Below, piece after piece: positions 7,254-15,952 of a stretch of DNA of 60,865 nucleotides; position 1 is the first letter of the stretch; the number at the start of each line of letters is the position of its first letter. The position numbers and the translations under genes are program-made. The DNA comes from an uncultured Prevotella sp. (GTDB lineage Bacteria > Bacteroidota > Bacteroidia > Bacteroidales > Bacteroidaceae), in contig CAJOEC010000010.1 of assembly GCA_905233425.1 (NCBI GenBank), forward strand, positions 1 to 60,865, written 5' to 3'. Below the pieces are notes generated by a model. It made no database searches, was not told the DNA's origin, and worked only from the letters and a program-made list of their open reading frames with translations.

Positions 7254-8525
7254 ATGGCAGAGCATGGACAATGGCAATGGCAGGAGCCGGGGACGGCATG
7301 GAAAGGCATCGGCATCTACCATGTCACGCTGACTGTTTCGTCGCGTGAGCCGTTACTGGGTGCGCTCGTCATTCCTGAGAACGACCCTGGCAAGGCTTAT
7401 GTGGAGCGGACGGAGCTGGGGCGGTTGCTGCTGGAGAGCCTGCGCTCTGTCCCCGTCTTTCATCCTGAGATTCAGATTTTGCAATACAGCCTCATGCCCG
7501 ACCATCTGCATAGCATCTGGTATGTGCGCCAGCCTATGGAGAAGGGCATCCGCTATGCCGTGCAGGGCTTCTGGAGGGTGGCGAAGAAACTGGGGCGGGG
7601 ATACTCCTTCCTGCATTCCCGCCTCCCAGGCGGGGCAATGGACGAAAAGGGCAGCGGGGCAATGGACACATTCTTGCATTCCCGCCTCCCAGGCGGGGCA
7701 ATGGACGAAAAGGGCAGCGGGGCAATGGACGAAAAGGGCAGCGGGGCAGCGGCTGAAACCGCCGCGGCTTTGACGGCTGAAGCCGCTGCGGCTTTGACGG
7801 CTGAAGCCGCTGCGGCTTTGACAGCCGAGGCTGTCAAGCCTGTGGTGGATCTTTCGTCCATTGCCACGGCTGATAGCCGGGAGAACCCGCTGCGGGAGAT
7901 GCTTGGCGGCGAGGCCTACAGCAGCCTGGCGCCCCTTTTCACCGAGATGCCCTTCATCCGCCCCATGTCGCGGCGCGGACAGCTACAGACGATGATCCGC
8001 TACGTTCAGCTCAACCCCCAACGGCTGGCCACCAAGCGCCTCATGCCCGGCTTCTTCCGCGTTCAGGAAGGCATCGTGATAGCCAATCGTACATACGCCG
8101 GTGTGGGCAACGCCGCCCAGCTACAAGCGGAGCGCTACGCCACCGTCCATGTGCGCAGCGTCATGGTAAAGGCAGCAGAGCATGGCGACACGCAGCCCCT
8201 GCGCGACTATATGAACGGCTGTGTGCTGGCCGCCCGGCAGGGCACAGTGATGGTCTCGCCCTTCATCTCTACAAAAGAGAAGGCGGTGATGACCGTCCTT
8301 CTGGCCGAGCATCATCCCTTCATTCTCCTTGCCGACAACGGCTTCCGCGATTATTATAAGCCGTCAGGCCAGCTATTCGATGCCGTTGCTGCCGGGCGCG
8401 TGCTCATCCTCAGCCCTTGGGCTTACGATGCCGGCAAGCACCACATCAGCCGTGCCGACTGTGTAGCCCTCAATGCCATGGCCGAAGAGATTGCCGCCCT
8501 CAGTAACAAGGGAGGAACAGAATAA
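7254..8525 (+). CDS. REP-associated tyrosine (HUH/Y1) transposase-like protein with an extra C-terminal Rossmann-like domain
   Basis: This 423-residue protein has the HUH signature in YSLMPDHLHSIW (H84, H86) and, much later, MIRYVQLNP, where Y250 sits at the place of the catalytic tyrosine of TnpA-REP/RAYT enzymes (YIxxNP motif). Between them, residues about 118-195 are encoded by palindromic repeats, giving low-complexity LPGGAMDEKGSGA and LTAEAAAA segments. The C-terminal third (about 300-415; SPFISTKEKAV, NGFRDYYKPSG and GRVLILSPW) resembles a DprA/SLOG-like Rossmann domain, by memory of such motifs. RAYTs nick and join REP hairpins and are usually single-copy and domesticated. No IS200/IS605 ends were seen. 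It sits between batB and batC in the same orientation. Confidence 0.72.
   Translation: MAEHGQWQWQEPGTAWKGIGIYHVTLTVSSREPLLGALVIPENDPGKAYVERTELGRLLLESLRSVPVFHPEIQILQYSLMPDHLHSIWYVRQPMEKGIRYAVQGFWRVAKKLGRGYSFLHSRLPGGAMDEKGSGAMDTFLHSRLPGGAMDEKGSGAMDEKGSGAAAETAAALTAEAAAALTAEAAAALTAEAVKPVVDLSSIATADSRENPLREMLGGEAYSSLAPLFTEMPFIRPMSRRGQLQTMIRYVQLNPQRLATKRLMPGFFRVQEGIVIANRTYAGVGNAAQLQAERYATVHVRSVMVKAAEHGDTQPLRDYMNGCVLAARQGTVMVSPFISTKEKAVMTVLLAEHHPFILLADNGFRDYYKPSGQLFDAVAAGRVLILSPWAYDAGKHHISRADCVALNAMAEEIAALSNKGGTE
7618..7835. repeat. in-frame palindromes inside the HUH gene
   Basis: Two copies of CCCGCCTCCCAGGCGGG (7618-7634 and 7681-7697), each followed by GCAATGGACGAAAAGGGCAG-type direct repeats, precede two copies of AAGCCGCTGCGGCTT (7780-7794 and 7804-7818), a related AACCGCCGCGGCTT, and GACAGCC-GA-GGCTGTC (7820-7835). 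All are in frame and form the linker between the two catalytic motifs. Confidence 0.8.
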
Positions 8526-8589
8526 ATAACCACATGAAAACAAGACCCTTTATAGTAAGTATTAATCTTTTATTAAAAACATAAGCGCA

Positions 8590-9303
8590 ATGACATTAAC
8601 TCGTAGGGACATATTCTTCTATTTGTCCGCAGTAATTATCACTTATCACTGTTCACTGTTCACTTCCTACGCCGACAACCGTCAGGCACGCAAGCACATA
8701 CGCCAGGGCAACAGCCTCTACCGCAACAACAAACTGCACGAGGCCACAGTGGAGTATTTCAAGGCCGTCAATGCCGACTCAACCGATGCGCGGGCACAGT
8801 ACAACCTCGCAACGTCGATGTTCCCCGAGAACTGGAAGATGGTGCAGAAGGAACAGCAGGACACCATGGTGCAGACGCTCATAAAGGCAGCCGAGTTGGA
8901 GCAGAACCCTCTGCGCCGCTCGAAGGCATTCCACAACGTGGGAACCATCTTCCAGAACGCCAAGGAGTTCAAGATGGCCATTGAAGCCTACAAGAACGCC
9001 CTGCGCAGCAACCCCAACGACGACGAGTCGCGCTACAACCTGGTGCTCTGCCAGAGACAGCTGAGGCCTGACAGTACGTCAAACGACCAGAACCAGCAGA
9101 AGCAGGATCAGCAGCAACAGGAGCAGGAACAGCAGCAACAACAGCAGCAACAACAACAGCAACAGGAGCAGCAGGAGCCACCCATGAGCAAGGAGAACGC
9201 CGAGCAATTGCTCAACGCCGCCATGCAGGAGGAGAAGAAGACGCAGGACAAGATGCAGCAGATGCAACAAGGCAAGCGCCGACAGATAGAGAAAAACTGG
9301 TAG
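8590..9303 (+). CDS. batC: BatC, TPR protein with poly-glutamine tract
   Basis: A 237-residue exported protein: signal peptide (core VIITYHCSLFTSYA, encoded by heptamer repeats), TPR-like helices at about 38-160 (GNSLYRNNKLHEATVEYFKA, then VGTIFQNAKEFKMAIEAYKN), a glutamine-rich tract at about 168-197 and a basic C-terminus. BatC proteins are periplasmic TPR partners of BatA/BatB. The poly-Q tract is mixed CAG/CAA, so it can vary in length. No BatD or BatE follows; a convergent gene begins 26 bp later. Confidence 0.85.
   Translation: MTLTRRDIFFYLSAVIITYHCSLFTSYADNRQARKHIRQGNSLYRNNKLHEATVEYFKAVNADSTDARAQYNLATSMFPENWKMVQKEQQDTMVQTLIKAAELEQNPLRRSKAFHNVGTIFQNAKEFKMAIEAYKNALRSNPNDDESRYNLVLCQRQLRPDSTSNDQNQQKQDQQQQEQEQQQQQQQQQQQQEQQEPPMSKENAEQLLNAAMQEEKKTQDKMQQMQQGKRRQIEKNW
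8637..8664. repeat. heptamer repeat inside the BatC signal peptide
   Basis: TATCACT, TATCACT, GTTCACT, GTTCACT in tandem encode ITYHCSLFT. This is the same device as in the signal peptide of the gene at 4074. Confidence 0.8.
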
Positions 9304-9330
9304 GCAGTATTACTGCCCCCAGTTTTTTTT
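9303..9330 (+). terminator. probable rho-independent terminator after batC
   Basis: GGCAGTA-T-TACTGCC (9303-9317) forms a perfect 7-bp stem, followed after CCCAG by eight T residues. It lies between the convergent ends of batC and the metalloprotease gene. The five bases between stem and T-run weaken the call. Confidence 0.55.
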
Positions 9331-11909
9331 CAGTTCTTTATTGTCGTGCGGCGCTCGTTGATGAGCTTCAGCTCTCGCAGCAAGTCCTCGAAATGCAGGC
9401 GGTCAAGCTGTGTTATGCCTTGGCCGTCGAGCTGTTGGCGGCAGAAGTCCTCCACCTTTTTCAGCTGTAGTGCCACGTAGAGAAGGGCATCGGTGTTGTA
9501 GCTGCGTTGGCCGGCGCCCGACTTCATCTCCGCCTCAGAGGGATTGAGCAGACGGTTCAGCTGCTGCACGTATGACCGCTGCAGATGACGGCGGGCCATG
9601 GCTTTCCACTTTGTGTTTTGTCCCGTAGCATTGTTGTCTGTCGGTTTCCAGACAGCATTGAACAGGTCGTCGAGATATTCGCCCAGCGTATATACATCGT
9701 CCTTTGTGTCGCGGGCGGCCATCTGTGCGAGCGGCGTAATTGCCATCAGGCGTATGAGCATGGCATCCTGCCGCTGGTCGTTGTCCTGGGTGGCGTCGGT
9801 GCCCGTCTTCGACAATATTTCCTTTGGATAGAGCCACTCAGGCGCCTCGAAAACGTTCCGGGCCAAGAACTCCATGGCCTCCCTCTCGCGCTCAGCGGGA
9901 ATGTCCTCGAAGACATCACGCCCAGGCATATTGTTACGGTAGCGCGAGCCGATGTTGCGGGCCACATGGTTCACGTAGCGCATGAACTGGTCGGTGACGG
10001 CTTTGTACATCTCTTGCAGGTCCTCGTGCTGGTCGTTGTCCTGATACGTCCACTGAGGCAAAGCGTCAATAATTCGTTTCAGGTTCTTTATTCCGTATTC
10101 CGACGCCTTCACGCTGTTGTCGCCCAAGTCCTCGGTCTGTGCGCGGGCGTCTTCGTTGCGCCCCTCGCCGCCGAACCACAGACGTGGGTTGTTGCGCAGA
10201 GTGTTGGTGGTCTCGGTCATCAGCTTCTCCTTCTCCTCATATTCGTCCTTGAACTCCGGCCGCCACTGGTAGCCCCATTTTATTGCCCAGCAGTCATAGT
10301 CGTTGATGCGGGGGAATAGGCCTTTCTCGCCGATGTTGTCCTCGGGCTGAGCCACGTAGTTGAAGCGGGCGTAGTCCATTATCGAGGCCGTGTGGCCGTG
10401 TTTCTCCACCCACGACTTGTCGCGCAGTTTCTCCACGGGCGTTGCAAACGATGCCCCCATGTTGTGGCGCAGTCCGAGGGTATGGCCAACCTCATGGCTG
10501 CTGACAAAGCGTATGAGCTGCCCCATGAGCTTGTCGTCGAAGTCCATCTTGCGTGCCCTTTTGTCCACGGCCCCGCATTGTGTGATATACCATTTCGTGA
10601 GGAGGTTCATCACGTTGTGGTACCAGCACACGTGTGCCTCGATAATCTCTCCCGAGCGAGGGTCAACGATGCGCGGGCCGTAGGCGTTCTCAGTCTCCGA
10701 CGGCAGATAGCGCAAGGCCGAGAAACGAGCGTCCTCAAGGCTTACCGAGCCGTCGTCGGGCAGTACTTCGGCCTTGATGGCATTCTTGAACCCTGCGGCC
10801 TCAAATGCTGTGTTCCAGTCGTTTACGCCCTGTATGAGATACGGAATCCATTTCTCAGGCGTTGCCGGGTCGATGTAATAGACTATCTGCTTCTCAGGCT
10901 CGGTCAGTTCGCCTCTGAGATAGCGTTTCTTGTCCTTGGGCACAAGACGGTATCGCGAGATGAACGACTCGTGCTCGGTCTTGCGCTGCTCGTCGCTGAA
11001 GCGCACGAAGTTGTTCACGAAGTAGCCCACACGCTCATCCCAAAGCCGGCGGCGCATGGGTTCCTTGGGCAGCAGCACGATGCTGGTGTTCATCCCCAAG
11101 GTTATCGCCCCAGTCTTCGACGCTTCCGAGCGTCCGGCGGTGGCTCCGTATGTGCGGGTGGTGACAACCTCGATGTTCGTTGGGAACACCTTCAAGGTGT
11201 CAATATACGTGCGGTCGGCTTGCGGTGAGCCGAGCTTCAGCGACGTGCTCAGACCGGCGGAAAGGTTTGTCAGCGGGCTACCTCCCTTGAACAGCGGCGT
11301 CACCTCAATGAGACAGTCCTTTGTGTCGGGATTGTTGCCAATGATCTTGAATGCCTGGACTATGGGGTCGATTGTCGACTGTTCGAGTGTGCGCATGATG
11401 TTGTCGCCCTCGTCGGCAATGTGGCTCTGCACATACTGTCGCATGAGTATCTGCGACGTGTCGCGGCGCTCAAGGTAGAACGCGCAGTTGTTAACCTCCT
11501 CGCCGGCAAACTGCCCGAAATTCTGTGGAACGGCTGTGAAGCGGCTCACGCATAGCAACAGCCGGCCAAGGATTGAGTCGGGCACCTCGAAGTAGTATTT
11601 GTCCTCGATGTGGCGGGTCAGCAAGAGTCCCTCCTGCGTATGACCGCCTTTCTTCATCAGCTTCTCATATTCGCTTTCCTCTTTCTTCGGGGGCTTCTTC
11701 TTCATGGCCAGAGTGTCGGCCTTCAGAGTGTCGGCCTTCAAGGTATCAGCCTTCAAGGTGTCAGCGGGAATACTGTCACGTGTGGGAATGCTGTCACGTG
11801 TGGGAATACTGTCGCGTGTGGGGATGCTGTCGCGTCCAATGGTTGCGAACCGGCCCGACTGCATGGTCAATGCCACCAGCAGGCAAAATAGAATAGCTGT
11901 GTGTCTCAT
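9330..11909 (-). CDS. secreted zinc-dependent metalloprotease (DUF5117/DUF5118-type)
   Basis: An 859-residue protein with an N-terminal signal peptide ([19 protein letters not shown]). At about 468-480 is SHEVGHTLGLRHN, an extended metzincin-like zinc site HExxHxxGxxH. Large flanking domains fit the Bacteroidota family annotated DUF5117/DUF5118. After the signal peptide come four TRDSIP and four ADTLK repeats. The start is fixed by coupling: its ATG overlaps the uvrA stop as ATGA. Probable role: extracytoplasmic proteolysis, substrate unknown. Confidence 0.85.
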   Translation of the reverse strand: MRHTAILFCLLVALTMQSGRFATIGRDSIPTRDSIPTRDSIPTRDSIPADTLKADTLKADTLKADTLAMKKKPPKKEESEYEKLMKKGGHTQEGLLLTRHIEDKYYFEVPDSILGRLLLCVSRFTAVPQNFGQFAGEEVNNCAFYLERRDTSQILMRQYVQSHIADEGDNIMRTLEQSTIDPIVQAFKIIGNNPDTKDCLIEVTPLFKGGSPLTNLSAGLSTSLKLGSPQADRTYIDTLKVFPTNIEVVTTRTYGATAGRSEASKTGAITLGMNTSIVLLPKEPMRRRLWDERVGYFVNNFVRFSDEQRKTEHESFISRYRLVPKDKKRYLRGELTEPEKQIVYYIDPATPEKWIPYLIQGVNDWNTAFEAAGFKNAIKAEVLPDDGSVSLEDARFSALRYLPSETENAYGPRIVDPRSGEIIEAHVCWYHNVMNLLTKWYITQCGAVDKRARKMDFDDKLMGQLIRFVSSHEVGHTLGLRHNMGASFATPVEKLRDKSWVEKHGHTASIMDYARFNYVAQPEDNIGEKGLFPRINDYDCWAIKWGYQWRPEFKDEYEEKEKLMTETTNTLRNNPRLWFGGEGRNEDARAQTEDLGDNSVKASEYGIKNLKRIIDALPQWTYQDNDQHEDLQEMYKAVTDQFMRYVNHVARNIGSRYRNNMPGRDVFEDIPAEREREAMEFLARNVFEAPEWLYPKEILSKTGTDATQDNDQRQDAMLIRLMAITPLAQMAARDTKDDVYTLGEYLDDLFNAVWKPTDNNATGQNTKWKAMARRHLQRSYVQQLNRLLNPSEAEMKSGAGQRSYNTDALLYVALQLKKVEDFCRQQLDGQGITQLDRLHFEDLLRELKLINERRTTIKN
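11708..11834. repeat. 18-bp and 15-bp coding tandem repeats in the metalloprotease
   Basis: Two back-to-back arrays encode about four TRDSIP units (18 bp each, from about 11766) and about four KADTL units (15 bp each, about 11710-11765). Both periods are multiples of three, so copy-number change would alter linker length without a frameshift. They lie between the signal peptide and the folded part. Confidence 0.8.
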
Positions 11910-14749
11910 ATCAGTTTTGGTGCAAGATATTTTCCTGTGATACTGTCGCGGCACTTGGCCACCTCCTCGGGTGTTCCCGCCACGATGAGGTTCCCTCCGC
12001 GGTCGCCGCCCTCAGGGCCGAGGTCGATGACGTGGTCGGCCATCTTGATGACGTCGAGGTTGTGCTCTATTATTAATATTGTGTGGCCGCGCTCTATCAG
12101 AGCGTTCATCGACTTCAGCAGACGTGATATGTCGTGGAAATGCAGTCCCGTGGTGGGTTCGTCGAAGATGAAGAGCGTGGGGTCCTGTTTCTCCTGGCCT
12201 ATGAAATAAGCCAGCTTCACGCGCTGGTTCTCGCCGCCCGAGAGGCTCGACGAATTCTGGCCCAGCTTTATATACCCCAGTCCGACGTCGTAGAGTGGGC
12301 GGAGGCGGTTTGTAATGGCTTTGTCAGAGGAGAAGAACTCCATCGCTTCCTCAATGGTCATGTTCAGCACGTCGTCGATGTTCTTCCCCTTGTAGCGCAC
12401 GTCGAGAATGTCGTGCTTGAAGCGTTTGCCGTGACAGGCCTCGCACTCTAATACGAGGTCGGCCATGAACTGCATCTCGACCGTGATGAATCCCGCTCCC
12501 TTGCACTCGTCACAACGTCCGCCGTCGGTGTTGAACGAGAAGTACTGTGGCGTGAATCCCATCTGCTTCGCCAATGGCTGGTCGGCGAACAACTCGCGTA
12601 TGGCGTCGTATGCCTTGACGTAGGTCGCAGGGTTCGAGCGCGACGACTTCCCTATCGGGTTCTGGTCGACAAACTCCACATGCTTTACCGCGTCCACGTC
12701 GCCAGCCAGTCCGCCGTAGCCGCCCGGTGCGTCGAACACTTCGCCGAGGTGGCGTTTCATTGCCGGGTATAGTATTCCCTTTATCAGGCTCGACTTTCCG
12801 CTTCCGCTGACACCCGTGACAACGGTCATCACGTTGAGCGGAATCTGCACGTCGATGGCACGCAGATTGTTCATACATGCCTGGCGTATGTCGATATGTC
12901 GGTTCCACGGGCGGCGGCTCTTGGGGACGGCGAGCGTCTCCTGACCAAGGAGGTAGCGGAGGGTGTGAGACTTTCCCTTCACTTTAGGAATGGGTTGGGT
13001 CTGCTGGGGTACTGGCCCCGCATACACTATCTCCCCTCCCAGTCGTCCGGCGTCGGGTCCTACGTCTATGAGATAGTCGGCTGAGCGCATTATCTCCTCG
13101 TCGTGCTCAACCACCACCACGGTGTTGCCCAGTGCCTGAAGCTGTTTGAGCACATGGATGAGCCGGTCGGTGTCGCGTGAGTGAAGACCGATGCTCGGTT
13201 CGTCGAGTATGTAGAGTGACCCCACGAGCGACGATCCGAGCGACGTGCACAGGTTTATGCGCTGGCTCTCGCCGCCGCTGAGAGTGTTCGACATGCGGTT
13301 CAGCGTCAAGTAGCCCAGCCCCACGTCAAGAAGGAACTGCAGCCGCGACGTTATCTCCTTGAGCAGCCGACGGCCTATTTCCAATTGTTGAGGGTTTAGA
13401 GTCAAATTGTCGAACCACTCCTTCAGCCTCACCACGGGCATCTCCACCAGGTCGGTGATGCTGCGCCCGCAAATCTTCACGTAGTCGGCCTCGGGCTTCA
13501 GCCTTGTGCCGTGGCACTTGGGGCATGTCGTCTTGCCACGGTAGCGGGCCAGCATCACGCGGTATTGTATCTTGTACTGGTTGTCGGCAACCATTTGGAA
13601 AAACTGGTCGATACAGGGTTTCTCAGTCGCCCTGCGGTCGGAGGGCAGCCCGTGCCACAGCCAGTCCTTCTGCTGTCTCGTCAGGTTGTAGTAAGGCTCG
13701 AAGATGGGGAAGTCGTCCTTCGCGGCGTGCTGTATGAACCAGTTCTTCCAGTCGCCCATCTTGTCGCCGTGCCACGGCTGCACGCATCCGTCGTAGACCG
13801 AGAGCGACGCGTTGGGAATGACGAGGTGCTCGTCGATGCCGATGATTTTCCCGAATCCCTGGCATTCGGGACAGGCCCCTGCCGGCGAGTTGAACGAGAA
13901 CATCTGGTCGGTCGGCTCCTCGAAGGTCATGCCGTCGGCCTCGAAGCGGGTGGAGAAGTCATAGCTGATTCCCGACGGGAGAACCATCAGGCGCATCATG
14001 CCCTGGCCCTCGTAGAATGCCGTTTCGGCAGAGTCGACGAGACGGTCGATGGTTTCCTTCTCGAAGGAGGCTGAGAGACGGTCGACGACGAGATAGAGGG
14101 AAGAGGGAGAAGCGAATAGTGAAGAATTTGCTTCCGCTGTTTCAAGGATAGAATCGATGGTGTAGATTTGAGAACCATTTGCCACGCGGCTGTAGCCTTG
14201 CAGCAGCGAGGCCTTCAGCTGCTGCTCCGCGGTGCGCCCATCGGGCACTATCAGCGGTGCGAGGACAAGGAACTTCGTGCCCTCAGAGAACTGCTGCACA
14301 CAGCGGACGACATCCTCTGTCGAGTGTTTCTTCACCTCCTGCCCGCTGATGGGCGAGAACGTCTGGCCGATGCGAGCGTAGAGAAGCCGCAGATACTCGT
14401 ATATCTCGGTCGATGTGCCCACAGTCGACCGTGGGTTGCGTGCTGTCACCTTCTGCTCAATGGCGATGGCTGGGGGGATTCCGCGTATGAAGTCACACTC
14501 GGGCTTGTTCATGCGGCCCAGGAACTGCCGTGCATAGCTCGACAGGCTCTCCACGTAGCGGCGCTGACCCTCGGCATAGAGGGTGTCGAAGGCCAGCGAC
14601 GACTTGCCGCTGCCGCTCACGCCGGCAATGACTATGAACTTGTCGCGGGGCAGACTGACGTCCACGTTCTTCAGGTTGTTCACACGGGCGCCCTTTATCT
14701 CGATATACTCCTGCCCAGCGTCCCCTTGTTTTTGTGCTTTCTTTAACAT
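11906..14749 (-). CDS. uvrA: excinuclease ABC subunit UvrA
   Basis: A 947-residue UvrA with two ABC ATPase halves: [15 protein letters not shown] near residue 32, [15 protein letters not shown] near 650, two LSGGE signatures ([13 protein letters not shown] and [12 protein letters not shown]) and zinc-finger cysteine pairs ([17 protein letters not shown] with CEACHGKRF). It recognises damage in nucleotide excision repair with UvrB. I use the ATG at 14749; the longer frame overlaps the promoter. Residues around [14 protein letters not shown] look like an in-frame repeat insertion. It is coupled to the downstream metalloprotease. Confidence 0.95.
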   Translation of the reverse strand: MLKKAQKQGDAGQEYIEIKGARVNNLKNVDVSLPRDKFIVIAGVSGSGKSSLAFDTLYAEGQRRYVESLSSYARQFLGRMNKPECDFIRGIPPAIAIEQKVTARNPRSTVGTSTEIYEYLRLLYARIGQTFSPISGQEVKKHSTEDVVRCVQQFSEGTKFLVLAPLIVPDGRTAEQQLKASLLQGYSRVANGSQIYTIDSILETAEANSSLFASPSSLYLVVDRLSASFEKETIDRLVDSAETAFYEGQGMMRLMVLPSGISYDFSTRFEADGMTFEEPTDQMFSFNSPAGACPECQGFGKIIGIDEHLVIPNASLSVYDGCVQPWHGDKMGDWKNWFIQHAAKDDFPIFEPYYNLTRQQKDWLWHGLPSDRRATEKPCIDQFFQMVADNQYKIQYRVMLARYRGKTTCPKCHGTRLKPEADYVKICGRSITDLVEMPVVRLKEWFDNLTLNPQQLEIGRRLLKEITSRLQFLLDVGLGYLTLNRMSNTLSGGESQRINLCTSLGSSLVGSLYILDEPSIGLHSRDTDRLIHVLKQLQALGNTVVVVEHDEEIMRSADYLIDVGPDAGRLGGEIVYAGPVPQQTQPIPKVKGKSHTLRYLLGQETLAVPKSRRPWNRHIDIRQACMNNLRAIDVQIPLNVMTVVTGVSGSGKSSLIKGILYPAMKRHLGEVFDAPGGYGGLAGDVDAVKHVEFVDQNPIGKSSRSNPATYVKAYDAIRELFADQPLAKQMGFTPQYFSFNTDGGRCDECKGAGFITVEMQFMADLVLECEACHGKRFKHDILDVRYKGKNIDDVLNMTIEEAMEFFSSDKAITNRLRPLYDVGLGYIKLGQNSSSLSGGENQRVKLAYFIGQEKQDPTLFIFDEPTTGLHFHDISRLLKSMNALIERGHTILIIEHNLDVIKMADHVIDLGPEGGDRGGNLIVAGTPEEVAKCRDSITGKYLAPKLI

Positions 14750-14753
14750 GCCG

Positions 14754-14785
14754 CAAAGATAGCGTTTTTTTTCAAGACTGCCAAA
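14754..14785 (-). promoter_or_regulatory. uvrA promoter, nearly leaderless
   Basis: On the minus strand: TTTG, 20 bp, TATCTTTG, then only CGGC before the ATG. A start site a few bases after the -7 box would leave an mRNA with essentially no leader. Confidence 0.65.
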
Positions 14786-14901
14786 CATTATCGCGCCAAT
14801 TATGCAAAATAAAGTTAATCACCAATGATTTTGCGACAATAACCACGATTCCCGAACAGGGTGCACGGGGCGGCTTTGAAAGGTCTCCAAGAGGCCAAAA
14901 A

Positions 14902-15055
14902 GTTCACGCCGTGCGAACTCGGAGTCCGAGCCGGGCGAACTCGGAGTTCGCGCCGTGCGAACTGAGAGTCCGCGCCGGGCGAACTTTTTGACATGTCGGC
15001 GACGATTTTGAAAGATGCCAGCGACGATTCAGAAAGATGCCGACGAAGATTCTGA
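14902..15055. repeat. 22-bp array 3 (GTTCGC-N5-GCGAAC units plus a second 22-bp motif)
   Basis: Four units at 14902, 14924, 14946 and 14968 follow GTTCGC, five bases, GCGAAC, five bases (GTCC/GTTCAC variants occur). In the same register, three more 22-bp units follow with a different motif containing GACGATTTTGAAAGAT-like sequence (14990-15055). A near-homologous array lies at 34810-34957. It sits between the uvrA promoter and the MNT/HEPN genes, in a gap of about 386 bp. Confidence 0.85.
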
Positions 15056-15093
15056 AAGATGGTGAACGAAAAACGTTAAAAGATGTCTAAAAT

Positions 15094-15125
15094 GTGGCGC
15101 TATTGATTAGTTTTGTGTAACTTTG
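15094..15125 (+). promoter_or_regulatory. probable promoter of the MNT-HEPN pair
   Basis: TAACTTTG at 15118-15125 matches the -7 element and lies 10 bp before the first ATG. The -33 region at this spacing (GTGG) is poor, so the promoter may be weak or regulated, for example through the array immediately upstream. Confidence 0.4.
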
Positions 15126-15135
15126 CGGCAAAGAA

Positions 15136-15459
15136 ATGGAATATATGGAAAAGAAGCAAGTGATAGACAGTATCAAGCAGGTGGGGCGTGACACGCTGCC
15201 GCCTCATAGCACCTTGCTGCTCTACGGTTCCCGTGCCCGCGGAGATGCCCACGAGGGTTCCGACTGGGACTTGCTCATACTGCTTGACAAGCCACAAATA
15301 TCCTTTAACGATTATGGTGTCGGCTATCCTTTCCGTGAACTGGGATGGAGCATCAACGAGGAAATAAATCCTCAAGTCTATTCCAAGAAAGAGTGGAGTG
15401 ACTATGACTTCACTCCTTTCCACAAGAATGTAGAACACGACAAAATTGTACTGCTATGA
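15136..15459 (+). CDS. MNT-type minimal nucleotidyltransferase (antitoxin-like)
   Basis: A 107-residue protein with the polymerase-beta-like signature YGSRARGDAHEGSDWDLLI: G31-S-R-A-R-G and metal-binding D43/D45. In characterised HEPN/MNT pairs this protein is the antitoxin and adenylylates the HEPN toxin. Its stop overlaps the HEPN gene start by 4 bp, so the two are co-translated. An in-frame ATG three codons in (15145) is an alternative start. Confidence 0.85.
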   Translation: MEYMEKKQVIDSIKQVGRDTLPPHSTLLLYGSRARGDAHEGSDWDLLILLDKPQISFNDYGVGYPFRELGWSINEEINPQVYSKKEWSDYDFTPFHKNVEHDKIVLL

Positions 15460-15854
15460 GCCTGACAGAAGACGAAAGACGGACGATAGTACGGTTGGAA
15501 CTGGAAGAAAGCAGTGACACATACGAAGAGATTGAAATCCTGCGGCAGGCGAAGAAATTTAACGGTGCTGCCACTCGTGTGTACTATGCCGTGTTCCATG
15601 TTGTCAACGCCCTGTTCATACACGACGGGCTGCGGGCTGTCACACACAAAGGGTCACATTTGCAATTTAGCCAATATTACGTCAAGACAGGAAAACTGCC
15701 CATTGAGTTCGGTCGTTTCTACAACAACCTTCAGACCTTGCGCGAGAAGAGCGAGTACAACTGTTTTTACAATGTCACCGAGCAAGACATCATTGACAGC
15801 AGCGCCATCGCCAAGCAGCTAATAGAGGCCATAGAGAAGTTGATAGCTAACTGA
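15456..15854 (+). CDS. HEPN-domain protein (toxin-like)
   Basis: A 132-residue all-alpha HEPN protein. RVYYAVFH (R41-X6-H48) fits the Rx4-6H ribonuclease signature of HEPN toxins, and LREKSEY (R96-X4-Y101) resembles the conserved arginine-tyrosine motif often modified by the MNT partner. With the overlapping MNT gene it forms a type VII-like toxin-antitoxin module. Activity is inferred from family motifs. Confidence 0.82.
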   Translation: MSLTEDERRTIVRLELEESSDTYEEIEILRQAKKFNGAATRVYYAVFHVVNALFIHDGLRAVTHKGSHLQFSQYYVKTGKLPIEFGRFYNNLQTLREKSEYNCFYNVTEQDIIDSSAIAKQLIEAIEKLIAN

Positions 15855-15952
15855 CAGAGAATATAGTCACAAACTAAAACCAACTGCGTATGACATAGAC
15901 AAGACAAAAGGACATAAAGACATAGAACGTCCACTTTTGTTTCTTGTTTTTA

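Noticed and set aside
7534..7867. Small open frames on both strands within the HUH gene
   Set aside because: They are produced by the palindromic repeats, which stay open in several frames.
7254..8525. Active IS200/IS605 insertion sequence
   Set aside because: The HUH motif is present but no element ends, tnpB or flanking subterminal hairpins were found; the long repeat linker and extra domain fit a single-copy REP-associated protein better.
9079..9270. Leucine-rich small membrane protein opposite batC
   Set aside because: It is the complement of the CAG/CAA poly-glutamine tract and has no promoter or homologue-like features.
14902..15055. Plasmid-type iteron origin
   Set aside because: The 22-bp period fits iterons, but no rep gene or AT-rich opening region is adjacent, and a homologous array lies beside rpoD in a chromosomal setting.
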